Source: CAZWCE01 sp964632505 (lineage in GTDB: Bacteria > Planctomycetota > Planctomycetia > Pirellulales > Thermoguttaceae). Taken from it: a stretch of DNA of 64,000 bases. Made by a program: the position numbers and the translations under genes. Shown here in pieces: positions 9,249-18,101 of the stretch (its first letter is position 1; each line of letters opens with the position of its first letter). The notes under the pieces were generated by a model that searched no databases, had not been told where the DNA came from, and saw nothing but the letters and a program-made list of their open reading frames with translations. The stretch spans positions 124,001 through 188,000 of the forward strand of contig CAZWCE010000006.1 of NCBI GenBank assembly GCA_964632505.1, read 5' to 3'.

Positions 9249-9626
9249 TCATGCTTCGGGGCGATTCGGGTCGTCGGGTCCGAAGTAGCCCCGGTATTCT
9301 TCGGCGGGATATTTCCTTGCATTCTTCACGAGTTTGCGTTCGACCGCGTCGGAGAGATCGACTTCCAGACGGTTGGCCATTCCCATCAGATAGCAGAAGA
9401 CGTCGGCCATCTCCTCGCCGACCTGTTGCTTTTTCTCGGGGTTCTCGGCCACCGCGAGCGATTGCTCCGGGGTGAACCACTGGAAGTGCTCCATCAGCTC
9501 GGCCGCCTCGATCGCCAGCGACATGGCCAGGTTCTTCGGCGTGTGGAACTGATGCCAACGGCGCTCTCGGACGAAAGCGTCGACTTTTTCGCGCAATTGG
9601 TGGAGCGTCGTTTCGCGGTCGTTCAT
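9249..9626 (-). CDS. MazG-like nucleotide pyrophosphohydrolase (DCTPP1/RS21-C6 type)
   Basis: A 125-aa all-alpha NTP pyrophosphatase. It carries the MazG-fold metal motif: the first acidic helix IEAAELMEHFQWF and the second EEMADVFCYLMGMANRLEVD, giving the ExxE and ExxD ligands. The FQW and length closely match the dCTP pyrophosphatase 1 group, which removes dCTP and modified cytidine nucleotides from the pool. It should act in the cytoplasm as a tetramer. The ATG at 9626 has AAGGAAAGC upstream on the minus strand. The DUF1207 gene lies just upstream on the same strand with a 40-bp gap, but the two look functionally unrelated. Substrate choice among dCTP analogues is inference. Confidence 0.88.
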   Translation of the reverse strand: MNDRETTLHQLREKVDAFVRERRWHQFHTPKNLAMSLAIEAAELMEHFQWFTPEQSLAVAENPEKKQQVGEEMADVFCYLMGMANRLEVDLSDAVERKLVKNARKYPAEEYRGYFGPDDPNRPEA

Positions 9627-9666
9627 GCTTTCCTTGGCGCGTGGTGAAGAAGAGTGGACACGGAGG

Positions 9667-10938
9667 TCAATAATCGTACCAGAGCCCGAGGCCGATTTTG
9701 CTCTCGTAGTCGTCGTAAAATTCGTACTGCTCGCTCATGCCGGCGAAGTACTGCAAGCCCATGCGGAAGAGGTGGTTCGAGGGACCTCGCCATTGCCAAC
9801 CGGTCTGGACGGTCACATTCCCGCCGTAGTCGACTTCCTCGCGGAGATGACCGTTGATGGCGAAAAAGGGTGCTCCATGCAGTCCCCCGGAGGGATAAAG
9901 CGGGCTGTACTCGGCCCCGAATTGGAATTCCCACGGCTTCGTTTTTTCGCCGGTGTAGAAAGCCCAGGCTGCTTCACCGTACAAGCGGATCGTATCGGTC
10001 CACTGGTACGAAACGCCCAGCACGAGCGAATCGCGCACGTAATTGATTCTCGTATCGCCTGTGCGGATCATGTGTTCGTCGCCCAAGTGCGAACTGAGAT
10101 GATAGTAGGCGAATTTGTATTGCCACTGCTTGGTTCCGTAGGTGAGCGGCACGCCGAAGCGGAAATCGGAAGACATCAGGTCGCGATCGTGTTCCAGATC
10201 GAGTCGGGGAAGGCCGGCGCCTTCGATGTCGAGCTCCCAGCCCTCCGGTTGATAGCAGTTGTTGGTTCCATAACGCAGGATGGCGACCCGTCCTCCCAGG
10301 GCGACATCCCAGAGCCACCCGTGGTCCTTCTCCTTGACCCACATGCTGGCAAATCGAGATTCCTTCATTCCGGCCAGGTAGGATCGGTAGATCAATCCAT
10401 CAGGAAGCACTTGCCAATGCCAGGGTTCGTAGGCGTTGGCCTGCCAGTGGTCGTAGCGGGGGAAATGCGGCTCGATGACCTCGGTCGGCATGCCGACGTG
10501 TTCTTCGGCGACGAGAGGAGCATGGGGCATCAGTGCGGCGTCACCGTATCCGTTTCCATCCATCAGGTAGGAAGTACTCGACGTTTCCGCTTCTGGCGAG
10601 AGATGACTGACTTGTCGGATCTTCTCGTTGGGATACAAACCGACTTCACCCTGCGTCGACGTGCTCCGGTGGTCGGAATTTTGCCGTTTGTGAAATGAAA
10701 TCGACGGCTGCGAGGAGCGGTTGGAAGCATGGCTTCCCAGAAGGTTCGGAAATCCGGCGAAGGCGGTCGAACTCGTCGTCGATAGACCGATCACAAGGAA
10801 CCCGAGCAACGCAAGACCCATCGAAAAGATGCTCGCCATATTACGATGAATTCGAGGAAGTTCACTTTTACAAGCAGGCTTGTTTCTTCCGCCGATGTTT
10901 GCTATACCATGCCCGTCTGATGTCATATTGTTCTTCAT
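9667..10938 (-). CDS. DUF1207-family exported protein
   Basis: A 423-aa protein of the DUF1207 family, common in planctomycetes and of unknown function. After a basic start and a hydrophobic stretch (residues about 18-48, MASIFSMGLALLGFLVIGLS), about 90 residues are low in order. The core begins at LPDGLIYRSYLAGMKESRFA and ends with KIGLGLWYDY. The alternating aromatic pattern through the core (WQYKFAYYHLSSHLGDEHMI, TIRLYGEAAWAFYTGEKTKP) and the terminal aromatic residue suggest an outer-membrane beta-barrel. The start is uncertain: I favour ATG 10938 (GGGGAAGGC upstream), but the frame is open to ATGs at 11004 and 11037. Upstream DNA is AT-rich and probably holds the promoter. The barrel reading is inference. 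Confidence 0.8.
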   Translation of the reverse strand: MKNNMTSDGHGIANIGGRNKPACKSELPRIHRNMASIFSMGLALLGFLVIGLSTTSSTAFAGFPNLLGSHASNRSSQPSISFHKRQNSDHRSTSTQGEVGLYPNEKIRQVSHLSPEAETSSTSYLMDGNGYGDAALMPHAPLVAEEHVGMPTEVIEPHFPRYDHWQANAYEPWHWQVLPDGLIYRSYLAGMKESRFASMWVKEKDHGWLWDVALGGRVAILRYGTNNCYQPEGWELDIEGAGLPRLDLEHDRDLMSSDFRFGVPLTYGTKQWQYKFAYYHLSSHLGDEHMIRTGDTRINYVRDSLVLGVSYQWTDTIRLYGEAAWAFYTGEKTKPWEFQFGAEYSPLYPSGGLHGAPFFAINGHLREEVDYGGNVTVQTGWQWRGPSNHLFRMGLQYFAGMSEQYEFYDDYESKIGLGLWYDY

Positions 10939-11168
10939 GCCTTCCCCTGTCTCCGCGATATATGTGGAAAGATCGTTCTCTTTTCGTAAATACGACTTTT
11001 TCATATGACGTACTTTATTAAATATTTTGTTTTTCATGAAGAGAGATATTCCGAAAAAGAAGAGGGTTGTTTTTCTTGTCTATCTTTCGATTTCTTGCTT
11101 GCTTTGCTTTATTAATGGTTCTTTTTCGGGAAATAAAAAACAGCTCTGAATAGAAAAGAGAGGTACTT

Positions 11169-11615
11169 ATGGAACGCTCGCTCGTCATTTTGAAACCTGA
11201 TTGCGTTCAACGAAAACTCATCGGCAACATCCTCACTCGATTCGAGCGGAAGGGGCTCTCCATCCACGCGATGAAAATGATGCGATTTACTCCGGCCCTC
11301 GCGAAAAAACATTATCAAGAGCATGTCGAGAAGGCGTTTTACCCCGATTTGGAAGGGTACATCACCAGCAGCCCCATCGTGGTGATGGTGGTTGCCGGTC
11401 CGTCAGCCGTGTCGGTGATTCGCCAAATGGTGGGCCCCACCAACGGTCAAGAAGCACCTGCCGGAACAGTACGAGGAGATCTCAGCCTCAGTCCGCAAAA
11501 AAATTTGGTGCACGCTTCCGATAGTCTCGAATCGGCCCAACGTGAGATTGACCTGTTCTTCGACGAAGAGGAAATTCTTTCCTATGATGGTTGTGAATCC
11601 GCTTGGCTGACATGA
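11169..11615 (+). CDS. ndk: Nucleoside diphosphate kinase
   Basis: A 148-aa NDP kinase, transferring the gamma phosphate of ATP to other NDPs through a phosphohistidine. It opens with ERSLVILKPDCVQRKLIG, the canonical first strand with the nucleotide-binding lysine. The active-site histidine is in NLVHASDSLESAQREI. GTVRGDLSLSPQ replaces the more common GTIRGDFG. NGQEAPAG replaces the usual N-P-x-x-A-x-P-G, a small divergence in the Kpn-loop neighbourhood but with the arginine kept. GAGAGG sits about 8 bp before the ATG at 11169. It has no obvious operon partners, and the long gap downstream separates it from the next gene. Confidence 0.95.
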   Translation: MERSLVILKPDCVQRKLIGNILTRFERKGLSIHAMKMMRFTPALAKKHYQEHVEKAFYPDLEGYITSSPIVVMVVAGPSAVSVIRQMVGPTNGQEAPAGTVRGDLSLSPQKNLVHASDSLESAQREIDLFFDEEEILSYDGCESAWLT

Positions 11616-11950
11616 TTCCGGGAACAATTCCGCCGAAGGGGAATAGCCGGGTACGCCGCTTTCGTTTTCTTGCCTGGGAGTGGAATCTCAAAACGCCCCA
11701 TCCATACCTCCTATGTTCCCGGGGTTTCCTGGCCGGTTTTTCCGGTTAGTGAGTCTGGAAAAGATTCGTCGATTTTGAGTTTTTCATGAAAAGCTCTCTT
11801 CCTTTTTGACGATACGTGAAAAGAAGATATGCAGCCGTCTCCACGGAATCCTTCTCGGGCGAAGAGAACGTGCTTTTCTTCTTGCCCGACAAAGAAGAGG
11901 CGGTGTTGGAGGTTGTTCGTCAAAAGGGCATGTTTGCTTGAGGGAATACG
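11616..11950 (+). other. Intergenic stretch after ndk
   Basis: 335 bp between ndk and a small secreted protein. Short frames here are poor. A GC-rich tract at about 11725-11750 contains CCGG-TTTTT-CCGG but no U-run, so I do not call a terminator. Nothing else is seen. Confidence 0.5.
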
Positions 11951-12541
11951 ATGCGTCGAATCATCCTGATCCTTGTGGTGTGTATTACTTCCTTCTTCGT
12001 GCACGACTGGTGCGAAGCGCAATGCTTTCGAAACGGGTGGACGCGATTCTGGCATTCCGTGAAGACCGGATACCACGAAAATCATCTCTGGCCGAATCAG
12101 CATACTCCGAAGACCCGTAGCAGTACGATGCATCCTATCAATATGATGGTCCAGAAGGGATGGAAACAGCAAAACACACTCACCGAGTATCATTTCGATG
12201 CCACAGGGAACGATTTGAACCAGGCCGGTCGGTACAAGGTCTATGATATTCTCTTCAATACTCCCAAGAGCCATCGTTCGATTTATGTTTTCCCAGGGGA
12301 GAAAAAATTGATCACCGATCACCGAATTCGATCGGTTCAACTGGAAGCCTCGAAGTATTTGCCGTCCGGTGAACAGATCGAGGTCGGAGTTTCGCGTGAT
12401 CTCCCGTATCCGCCTACCAGCGAAGTGGTGCAACGCATCCAGGAACTTTCGTTGGAATCGATGAAACCACCTGTGATTTCATCGGGCGAAGAAGACGGCG
12501 CCGGAGATGATGGCCAACAAGCAACCACCAAAGGGAAGTGA
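11951..12541 (+). CDS. Small secreted protein of unknown function
   Basis: A 196-aa protein I do not recognise. MRRIILILVVCITSFFVHDW is a signal peptide with cleavage likely after CEA (about residue 23). The mature part has two cysteine residues near the front (WCEAQCF), a Trp/His-rich segment (GWTRFWHSVKTGYHENHLWP), a mixed alpha/beta core and a polar, disordered tail (GEEDGAGDDGQQATTKGK). GRYKVYDILFNTPKSHRSIY followed by VFPGEKKLITDHR suggests a small beta-rich domain. GAGGGA lies 5-10 bp before the ATG. It precedes the TPR protein by 160 bp on the same strand, and both are exported, so they may be functionally linked to the nearby pilus genes. That link is inference only. Confidence 0.72.
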   Translation: MRRIILILVVCITSFFVHDWCEAQCFRNGWTRFWHSVKTGYHENHLWPNQHTPKTRSSTMHPINMMVQKGWKQQNTLTEYHFDATGNDLNQAGRYKVYDILFNTPKSHRSIYVFPGEKKLITDHRIRSVQLEASKYLPSGEQIEVGVSRDLPYPPTSEVVQRIQELSLESMKPPVISSGEEDGAGDDGQQATTKGK

Positions 12542-12700
12542 TTGGATCGACCGATCCGCCCTTCTCGATTCAGAGAGAAGAACAGTTTCGCGTCCAGGAA
12601 ATACTAGGTTTGTTGCGGAGGATGGTGTTCGGGAATGCGACAATTCAGCGGGGGCAAGGCTTTGTCGCACATATTTCATTTTCATGGATGAAAAGATAGA

Positions 12701-14023
12701 ATGTGTACTAAAAGAACTTCGTTTGCCCTTTTCCCCGCGCACCGTATTTTGGTGGGATTGGTGCTGCTTTTCTGCTTTTTCTGTTTGCTTTTCCCTTGCG
12801 ACATTTTTGCCCAAGGGGAAGGCGAAGTCGGGGCCGCGGTTCAGCAATATGAGAAGAAGTCCCGATCGAAGGGAGTGACCGGGTCGATCCAGAACGGCTG
12901 GGACAAATTCAAGCAATGGGTTTCTCCCAAGAAAGAACCGGTGACCCCACCGATGGATCAGGCCCTCTCGGTTTGGCATACGGTGGAACCCAACGCGGGA
13001 TTGTATGTCGCCGCGGCGAAGGCGATCGAAGACAACGGCAATTTGAAGCTTGCGGAAAAGAGGTTCCAGGATGCATTGGAAGAAAAAGCGAATGAGCCGG
13101 AAGTGAATCTCGAATATGCCCGGTTTCTGGTACGTCGCGAACGCCTGGAGGAGGCGATTCACTTCTACCATGTTTATCTCAAGCTTTTACCCAGCGAAGA
13201 GACCGACAAGATCTCGAAAAAGTTCGTCGATCTACCCAACCGGGCGGAAACCTGCAACGAAATCGGGATGATGCTGGCACGTGCCGCAAAGCTGGGACCG
13301 GCCGAGCATTGGTTTTCTCTGGCGATTCGTCAGGAACCGAAAAACAAAATCTTTCGAAGCAATATGGCGACGTTGCTGGTCCGTCAGGAACGATTCCAGG
13401 AAGCTGTCGAGCAGTTTGCCGCCGTCAGCGATCAGGCGGAAGCCCATTATAACGTCGGCTATCTTTCGGCGAATGCTGGAAATCTGCAAATTGCCAGAGA
13501 GCAGTTCACCCTTGCCGTGAAAATGAAACCCGACTTCTCGGAAGCACGCCATTGGTTGCATTACCTGCTTTCCATACCGAAGAGACAGAAGGAGGAGCGG
13601 GTGGCGGAAAGGTATCGCGAAAGCGAAGGCATTGCCATGGGATGGGGTACGCCTTCGAGTCCCTCTTCCTACGATCCCAGGGGGTCCGGAACTCCGGGAG
13701 CATCCAGGCAAATGGTGGCCGATTCGATGGGCACCGGTTCGGGGGCCTCTGATGGTCTTGGTTCGCGAACATGGAAAAACCTCGATCGGCGGCCGAACCC
13801 TTCCGATTCTCATGGAAGGGGGACGAATTCTTTTTCGTCCGTTCCCGAGCGATATCCTCCTCATTCGTTGGCGTTGCGGGGGGAAAACCGTTTCCATCCG
13901 GCAAGGGGCCGTGAGGATACGTCGGGGAATGCTCCCGGCCAATCGATTCGAAACCCCTATTTCCAGCCCGATCCTTATTCGCAACCTTCCGCACCCCGGT
14001 CTTCGAATCCTTCTTCCTATTGA
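12701..14023 (+). CDS. Exported TPR-repeat protein
   Basis: A 440-aa protein with a hydrophobic leader (residues about 15-38, RILVGLVLLFCFFCLLFPCD) ending at IFAQ|GE. A short linker (residues 45-85) contains a lipid- or wall-facing basic patch. TPR-like helix pairs run from about 90 to 285: NAGLYVAAAKAIEDNGNLKL, AEKRFQDALEEKANEPEVNL, EYARFLVRRERLEEAIHFYH, AEHWFSLAIRQEPKNKIFRS and AHYNVGYLSANAGNLQIARE. The last 130 residues are Ser/Pro/Arg/Gly-rich and disordered. TPR proteins of this form often assist pilus or secretion assembly (the TadD role), and the Flp pilin follows 770 bp downstream. That assignment is inference. There is no strong ribosome site before the ATG at 12701. Confidence 0.82.
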   Translation: MCTKRTSFALFPAHRILVGLVLLFCFFCLLFPCDIFAQGEGEVGAAVQQYEKKSRSKGVTGSIQNGWDKFKQWVSPKKEPVTPPMDQALSVWHTVEPNAGLYVAAAKAIEDNGNLKLAEKRFQDALEEKANEPEVNLEYARFLVRRERLEEAIHFYHVYLKLLPSEETDKISKKFVDLPNRAETCNEIGMMLARAAKLGPAEHWFSLAIRQEPKNKIFRSNMATLLVRQERFQEAVEQFAAVSDQAEAHYNVGYLSANAGNLQIAREQFTLAVKMKPDFSEARHWLHYLLSIPKRQKEERVAERYRESEGIAMGWGTPSSPSSYDPRGSGTPGASRQMVADSMGTGSGASDGLGSRTWKNLDRRPNPSDSHGRGTNSFSSVPERYPPHSLALRGENRFHPARGREDTSGNAPGQSIRNPYFQPDPYSQPSAPRSSNPSSY

Positions 14024-14795
14024 AGTCGCATGATCGGTGGCCGAGAAGTTGCTTGTCGGGGGCTCCAGCGAGCTTCGAGCTGTGGGAATCAATCGGGAAA
14101 ACGGTCGATTCCCGGCTCCGAATCGTCTCTGAAATCGCGTTTCGTGCGGATTTCTCCCCACCAACTCCAGTTATTTCCGGCCGAAAAATCATTTTTCCGA
14201 AAAACCTTTTTCTAGCCATCGGCTGTTGCTCTTTTGCTTCACGAAAACCGTCGAGAAGGTATTGCTTTCTCGTCGGTCCTTTTTCTTTTCACCTCGTTCT
14301 GGGGTAGCATGATTTATCTCGTGTACTGATAACCGTTTAGTGAAGTGTTTGGCAAAATCGGCTGTATATTATTTGCCACGTCGGTTGCATTTTCTCTTCA
14401 CTGAATTCGCTCCAAGGCTTCGGAAATGTTGCCCATGGTCCACAAACGCCTCCGGGGATGCTCCTCTAAGGAATCATTTCTTATGACGCTGTTTGACAAG
14501 GGAATTTTCCGAGATAGGTTTCAAGTAGAAAGGCAAACGTGATTGTCTTTCATTTGCTTCCGAGCCTAGATGGGAAAAAGGAGAAGCAACTTGTCAATAC
14601 GAATGACGGCAGTCGATACCTTGGCAATGGATACTATCGTCTCGAGAGATTATCTCTGATTGCCGCCTTGTTTGACGCGTTGTCCCTCCCCAATAGGATC
14701 GAGGCAAAGCCGGAAGATCGCATCTTCCGAATCTCATCTTAGTTTTCCGGTATTATACCGGCAGTATTCTCATGTTTTTTTTGGGAGGAAGTACA
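14024..14795 (+). other. 772-bp leader region of the pilus locus
   Basis: No convincing gene. Short frames at 14020-14307 and 14539-14742 lack family character. A perfect TTGACA at 14493-14498, 16 bp before a weak -10 (TAGGTT, 14515-14520), could drive the pilin gene from about 270 nt upstream. Base composition drops to AT-rich around 14290-14400. Flp pilins often have long leaders, so this stretch is a sensible place for regulation. Confidence 0.4.
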
Positions 14796-14996
14796 ATGAA
14801 CTCGCTCACTCAGAAAGTCCAACGTTTCCTGGTTTCCGAAGATGGCCCCACGGCAGTCGAGTACGCGGTGATGCTCGCCCTGATTATTGTCGTCGCTCTG
14901 ACCGCGCTCCAGGCCCTTGGCCCGACGGTTCGTGACACGTTCCAGACCGTCAACGATGAAATCAACGCTGCTGCCGGTGGCGGTGGTGGTACCTAA
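14796..14996 (+). CDS. flp: Flp/Fap-type type IVb prepilin
   Basis: A 66-aa major pilin precursor of a Tad pilus. The leader is 17 residues and basic-polar, ending SEDG. The mature form starts PTAVEYAVMLALIIVV, with Glu at +5 and Tyr at +6, the Flp hallmark used for processing and subunit alignment. The hydrophobic helix continues to about residue 41. The C-terminus is a Gly-rich tail (AAAGGGGGT). The ATG at 14796 follows GGGAGGAA (14783-14790) by 5 bp. A strong terminator 94 bp after the stop makes it a separate, probably highly expressed transcript, as expected for a major subunit. The prepilin peptidase that should process it is encoded 550 bp downstream. Confidence 0.93.
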   Translation: MNSLTQKVQRFLVSEDGPTAVEYAVMLALIIVVALTALQALGPTVRDTFQTVNDEINAAAGGGGGT

Positions 14997-15089
14997 ACCG
15001 TAGGTCCCCATAGATATTTCGGCTTTGCCGAAGTTGACGTTCGTGAGTTCACAGTGCTGCAAACGATGAATTGCACCTGTCTCCGTGAT

Positions 15090-15127
15090 CGACCCCGGTT
15101 CCGCTCTGGAGCCGGGGTCGTTTTTTT
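15090..15127 (+). terminator. Intrinsic terminator after the Flp pilin gene
   Basis: A perfect 9-bp stem CGACCCCGG (15090-15098) with CCGGGGTCG (15112-15120), a 13-nt loop, then seven T residues (15121-15127). It isolates the pilin transcript from the downstream assembly genes. Confidence 0.93.
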
Positions 15128-15329
15128 GGCGGTCGCCGTTGAACGCATCTTCATGGAGAGACGTTTCCGTGGCGATTCCCATCGAGAAATTCACGGAAAA
15201 ACCCTTTCGTCCGGCAGTCTTCCCAGCGATTCATAACCTATTCTTGGATAGAAGGAAGCGGCATTTTTTGTGCCGAATGGAGTCCCACGATCCACCAGTC
15301 GGACATGAAATCAATCGGGGAGCAGGAAC

Positions 15330-15443
15330 ATGGATTTTCTGATCTATCCGGAAAACAGCCACGGTATCGCTTTACTTCTTTCTTATCTTAGCTGGCTGTT
15401 CGCCTTTATTTTCAGCGTTCTGTTCCTCCTTTGCCGTTCCTGA
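15330..15443 (+). CDS. Possible 37-aa single-span membrane peptide
   Basis: A short frame between the pilin terminator and the prepilin peptidase. It reads MDFLIYPENSHGIALLLSYL, then SWLFAFIFSVLFLLCRS. It has a short polar start and a 23-residue hydrophobic helix (residues about 12-35), so it could be a single-pass membrane peptide. AGGA at 15324-15327 is only 2 bp before the ATG, which is close for a ribosome site. I recognise no family. Small membrane proteins do occur in pilus loci, but chance is a fair alternative. The rest of the interval 15128-15543 holds nothing else I can support. Confidence 0.32.
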   Translation: MDFLIYPENSHGIALLLSYLSWLFAFIFSVLFLLCRS

Positions 15444-15543
15444 ACTGCACAGAAGGTTTGAGGATGAGCAAGCAAGAGCGGCTCATTCAGACCGGCATCT
15501 ATTTTATATTTATTTCACAACTCAGTTAACTCCGGAGAAAAAA

Positions 15544-16119
15544 ATGTTACAAATGGTATCCGAAAATCTGGCGGCCCATAGTCTCTTGGTCTGGTCGGTA
15601 TGGGGTATGGTCAGCGTGGTCTTGATCGTGGCCGCGATCATCGACGGGATCAAACTGAAGGTGCCGAATTGGATTACATTTCCAATGATCATTTCGGGCT
15701 GGATCGCCAGCGCCGTCTTTTTTCATTGGGTCGGTCTGGGGGCCAGCCTCGCCGGCACGTTTCTGGGCCTTGCCCTCCTGCTTCCGGCGTACGCGATCGG
15801 CGGGATGGGCGCAGGCGACGTGAAGCTCCTTGCGGGAGTGGGCGCGTGGGTCGGAGTGTCCCAGGTATTCTGGGCATTCTGCATCTCTTGCGTCATCGGG
15901 GGGATCATCGCCGTGGCGATGGTGCTGTTCGCCCGGAAATGGAAACATCACTCGCAGCAGTTCAAGGGGATTCTTACCGAAATTCTCGTGGTTCGCGATC
16001 CCGAGAAGCTTTCCCAGATTGCCGGCGACCGGAAACCGACGATGATGCTGCTCCCTTACGGCATTCCCATTGCGATCGGAACGGTCGGGTATTTCGTGGT
16101 GATGGCATTCTCTATTTGA
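15544..16119 (+). CDS. cpaA: Prepilin peptidase, CpaA/TadV type (A24 family)
   Basis: A 191-aa polytopic inner-membrane aspartyl protease that cleaves the leader of Flp-type prepilins. It has six or so hydrophobic segments. The two catalytic aspartates are visible: AAIIDGIKLKVPNW (residues about 31-45) and the GxGD-type motif GGMGAGDVKLLAG (about 82-95). It lacks the N-terminal methylase domain of PilD, as TadV/CpaA proteins do. The C-terminus is longer than a minimal CpaA by a cytoplasmic loop (ARKWKHHSQQFKGILTEILV) and a final hydrophobic helix. GGAG lies 6-10 bp before the ATG. The substrate is presumably the Flp pilin encoded upstream. Confidence 0.9.
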   Translation: MLQMVSENLAAHSLLVWSVWGMVSVVLIVAAIIDGIKLKVPNWITFPMIISGWIASAVFFHWVGLGASLAGTFLGLALLLPAYAIGGMGAGDVKLLAGVGAWVGVSQVFWAFCISCVIGGIIAVAMVLFARKWKHHSQQFKGILTEILVVRDPEKLSQIAGDRKPTMMLLPYGIPIAIGTVGYFVVMAFSI

Positions 16120-16559
16120 TCGTTTCGAAATATTCGGAATCAACCGCAGGACCCCTATTTTCGGTGCAATAAGACGAATATGCAAGAGTACGGAAGAATG
16201 GGCAAAAGGACATTCCGCACCGCCGGAATAATTTTCCTTTCTTTTCCAGATTAAAGCCAAAAGGATTAACTTTTGCGTCCGGCTGCACCGATGATAACGA
16301 CAAGCGAGACACTGTAAACCCGGAAAAGACCGCGGGATTCTCAGATCATCGGTGCCGGAGAGGATCCTACGGTGGTTTTTCGATGCGTACCGAGGGACGG
16401 GCTTCCGCTCAGGGGCGTCGCCGATCGGAGAATACCGCAATCGACGGCCCTAAGCCGCCTCGTCGGCACGGAAACCTTGGGAGCATGCAGACGGATCCAT
16501 GGCATGTCATTGCATCACGGATGTTTTCCTTGCACATCAGACAACAGGCATGAATCAGA
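16120..16559 (+). other. Intergenic stretch between prepilin peptidase and CpaB
   Basis: 440 bp with no convincing gene; short frames on both strands show no family character. I see no terminator or strong promoter. The size is large for genes of one pathway, so the pilus genes are probably transcribed from several promoters. Confidence 0.45.
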
Positions 16560-17681
16560 ATGCGACCAAAATCGCTGTTACTATTAGTCGTGGCTCTGCT
16601 TTGCGGGCTCGTGGCGTCCTTTATGATTTCCAGCGTCCTGGCGACCAAAAAGGCAGATGATCGCCCCATGAAGCAAGTGTTGGTGGCCAAGCACAACATT
16701 CCGATGCATACAACAATCACGCCCGAGATGCTCAAAATGGAGCAATGGCCGGCCGAAAAGGTGCCGGAAGATGCCGTGACGGACATCGAAAAAGTGGTGG
16801 GCATGCGGACGAAGGTGATCGTCGTGTCCAATTACCCCATCACCCCGAATCTGCTTTTGGGCAAGGGAGAACGCCTGAATGCGGCGAATTTTATTCCGCC
16901 CGGCTGCCGGATTGTTCCCGTCGAGGTGGACGAGGCCTCCGGCGGTAGCGAGATGATTTTGCCCGGCGACCGGGTCGATATTATTATGATCTATGGTCAA
17001 GGAAATCGTCAGGGATGCCAGCCCAAGGCGAAAACGATTTTGCAAAATATCAGTGTATTTGCGGTCGATTCAACGTACACCCTGCAGGATGTAGAAGATG
17101 AAACCACGATGCAGGGTAAAACCATCTCACTGCTTTTGAATCAGGAGCAAACGCAGGAAGTGATGCTCGCGGCGGAGATTGGAAAACTTCGACTTTCGTT
17201 GCGGAACACCGAGGATCGCCAAGTGACCGATCTCGGCGAATCGACCACCACCGATCTGCTCTCGAAGCAACAAAAAAAGAAATTTTCGAATCAGATCAAT
17301 TCTCTGTTCGGTGCTTTTGCGAATCTCGCCAAAAGGACAAAAAAGGAAGAGAAAAAAGCTAGTGATCAATATCCCGAGAAGTATTCGGTCCGTTTGATCG
17401 AAGGGGATGTGATTCACAATTACCAACTCACCAAGAAAAAGAATGGTTCGGGTGCTCTCGACTGGGCGGTGCAGGATGACGCGACGGGGCAAGGACCTTT
17501 CTTGGAGCATGATTATAATCAACTCGGTTTTTCCGTCGGACCCGGCAAGAATCCCCCTCCCCGAACGAAAACTCCTTCGGGAGGAGGGAACAACCCGAGC
17601 ATTCCCTTCGGTCCCGGAAGCGGGGAGTCCACTCCCACTCCGGATTCCCAAGGGCCTGAAAGTCAAGAAGTCCCCCCGTGA
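16560..17681 (+). CDS. cpaB: Flp pilus assembly protein CpaB/RcpC
   Basis: A 373-aa periplasmic assembly protein of the Tad pilus. MRPKSLLLLVVALLCGLVAS is an N-terminal membrane anchor or signal. Residues about 38-110 form an SAF domain (VLVAKHNIPMHTTITPEMLK), as in CpaB. The RcpC-type region follows, with VPVEVDEASGGSEMILPGDR at about residues 120-140 and SLLLNQEQTQEVMLAAEIGK at about 185-205. Residues about 235-270 are lysine-rich. The last 60 are Pro/Gly/Ser-rich. CpaB proteins sit between the secretin and the inner-membrane platform, probably contacting peptidoglycan. The start has no clear ribosome site. The secretin gene follows after 420 bp. Confidence 0.88.
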   Translation: MRPKSLLLLVVALLCGLVASFMISSVLATKKADDRPMKQVLVAKHNIPMHTTITPEMLKMEQWPAEKVPEDAVTDIEKVVGMRTKVIVVSNYPITPNLLLGKGERLNAANFIPPGCRIVPVEVDEASGGSEMILPGDRVDIIMIYGQGNRQGCQPKAKTILQNISVFAVDSTYTLQDVEDETTMQGKTISLLLNQEQTQEVMLAAEIGKLRLSLRNTEDRQVTDLGESTTTDLLSKQQKKKFSNQINSLFGAFANLAKRTKKEEKKASDQYPEKYSVRLIEGDVIHNYQLTKKKNGSGALDWAVQDDATGQGPFLEHDYNQLGFSVGPGKNPPPRTKTPSGGGNNPSIPFGPGSGESTPTPDSQGPESQEVPP

Positions 17682-18101
17682 ACAATTCCCTTGGTGAAAA
17701 AGGGGTGTGGTGGGACGAACAACGATCCTCTCCCCTCATCGAGTTTTCAATAAGCCGATTTGGGGATGGAACCTTTTGCTTCCAAGCGGAACGGTTCACT
17801 GCCCGTCCGAAATGGACCGGCTGGAAAAAAATGTCACAGGAAATGGAATAGGCAGATCGGAATATAGTCTCCTTCGGGCCAGAAGAGGAAAGCATCAAAG
17901 GCGAGGTTCCTTTTTCCGGAAGGTGACGGATCGGAACGAGCCTTTGGTCGATTCCGGAGACTTTTTTTCGATCGCAAACCACCAGAGCAGAGAGAAGTGA
18001 TGAATAGGGAAGCATCCGAGTTGGGAGCGTCACGGTCCCTGTTGGATGATCATCACTTGATCCGCTGATTTTTGTTACCAAAAAAAGTAAGGTAGTCAAG
18101 G
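17682..18101 (+). other. Intergenic stretch before the CpaC secretin
   Basis: 420 bp without a supported gene. A frame at 17707-18000 has no ribosome site or family character. Short purine tracts precede the ATG at 18102 (GTAAGG, CAAGG). No terminator or clear promoter is seen. Confidence 0.45.

Noticed and set aside
14349..14370. TTGGCA ... TATATT as a promoter of the pilin, or a sigma54 site
   Set aside because: Spacing is 10 bp, too short for sigma70, and the GG/GC distance does not fit sigma54.
14539..14742. 67-codon frame (GTG start) before the Flp pilin
   Set aside because: Weak ribosome site, no signal or family features, mixed composition; may be part of the pilin leader.
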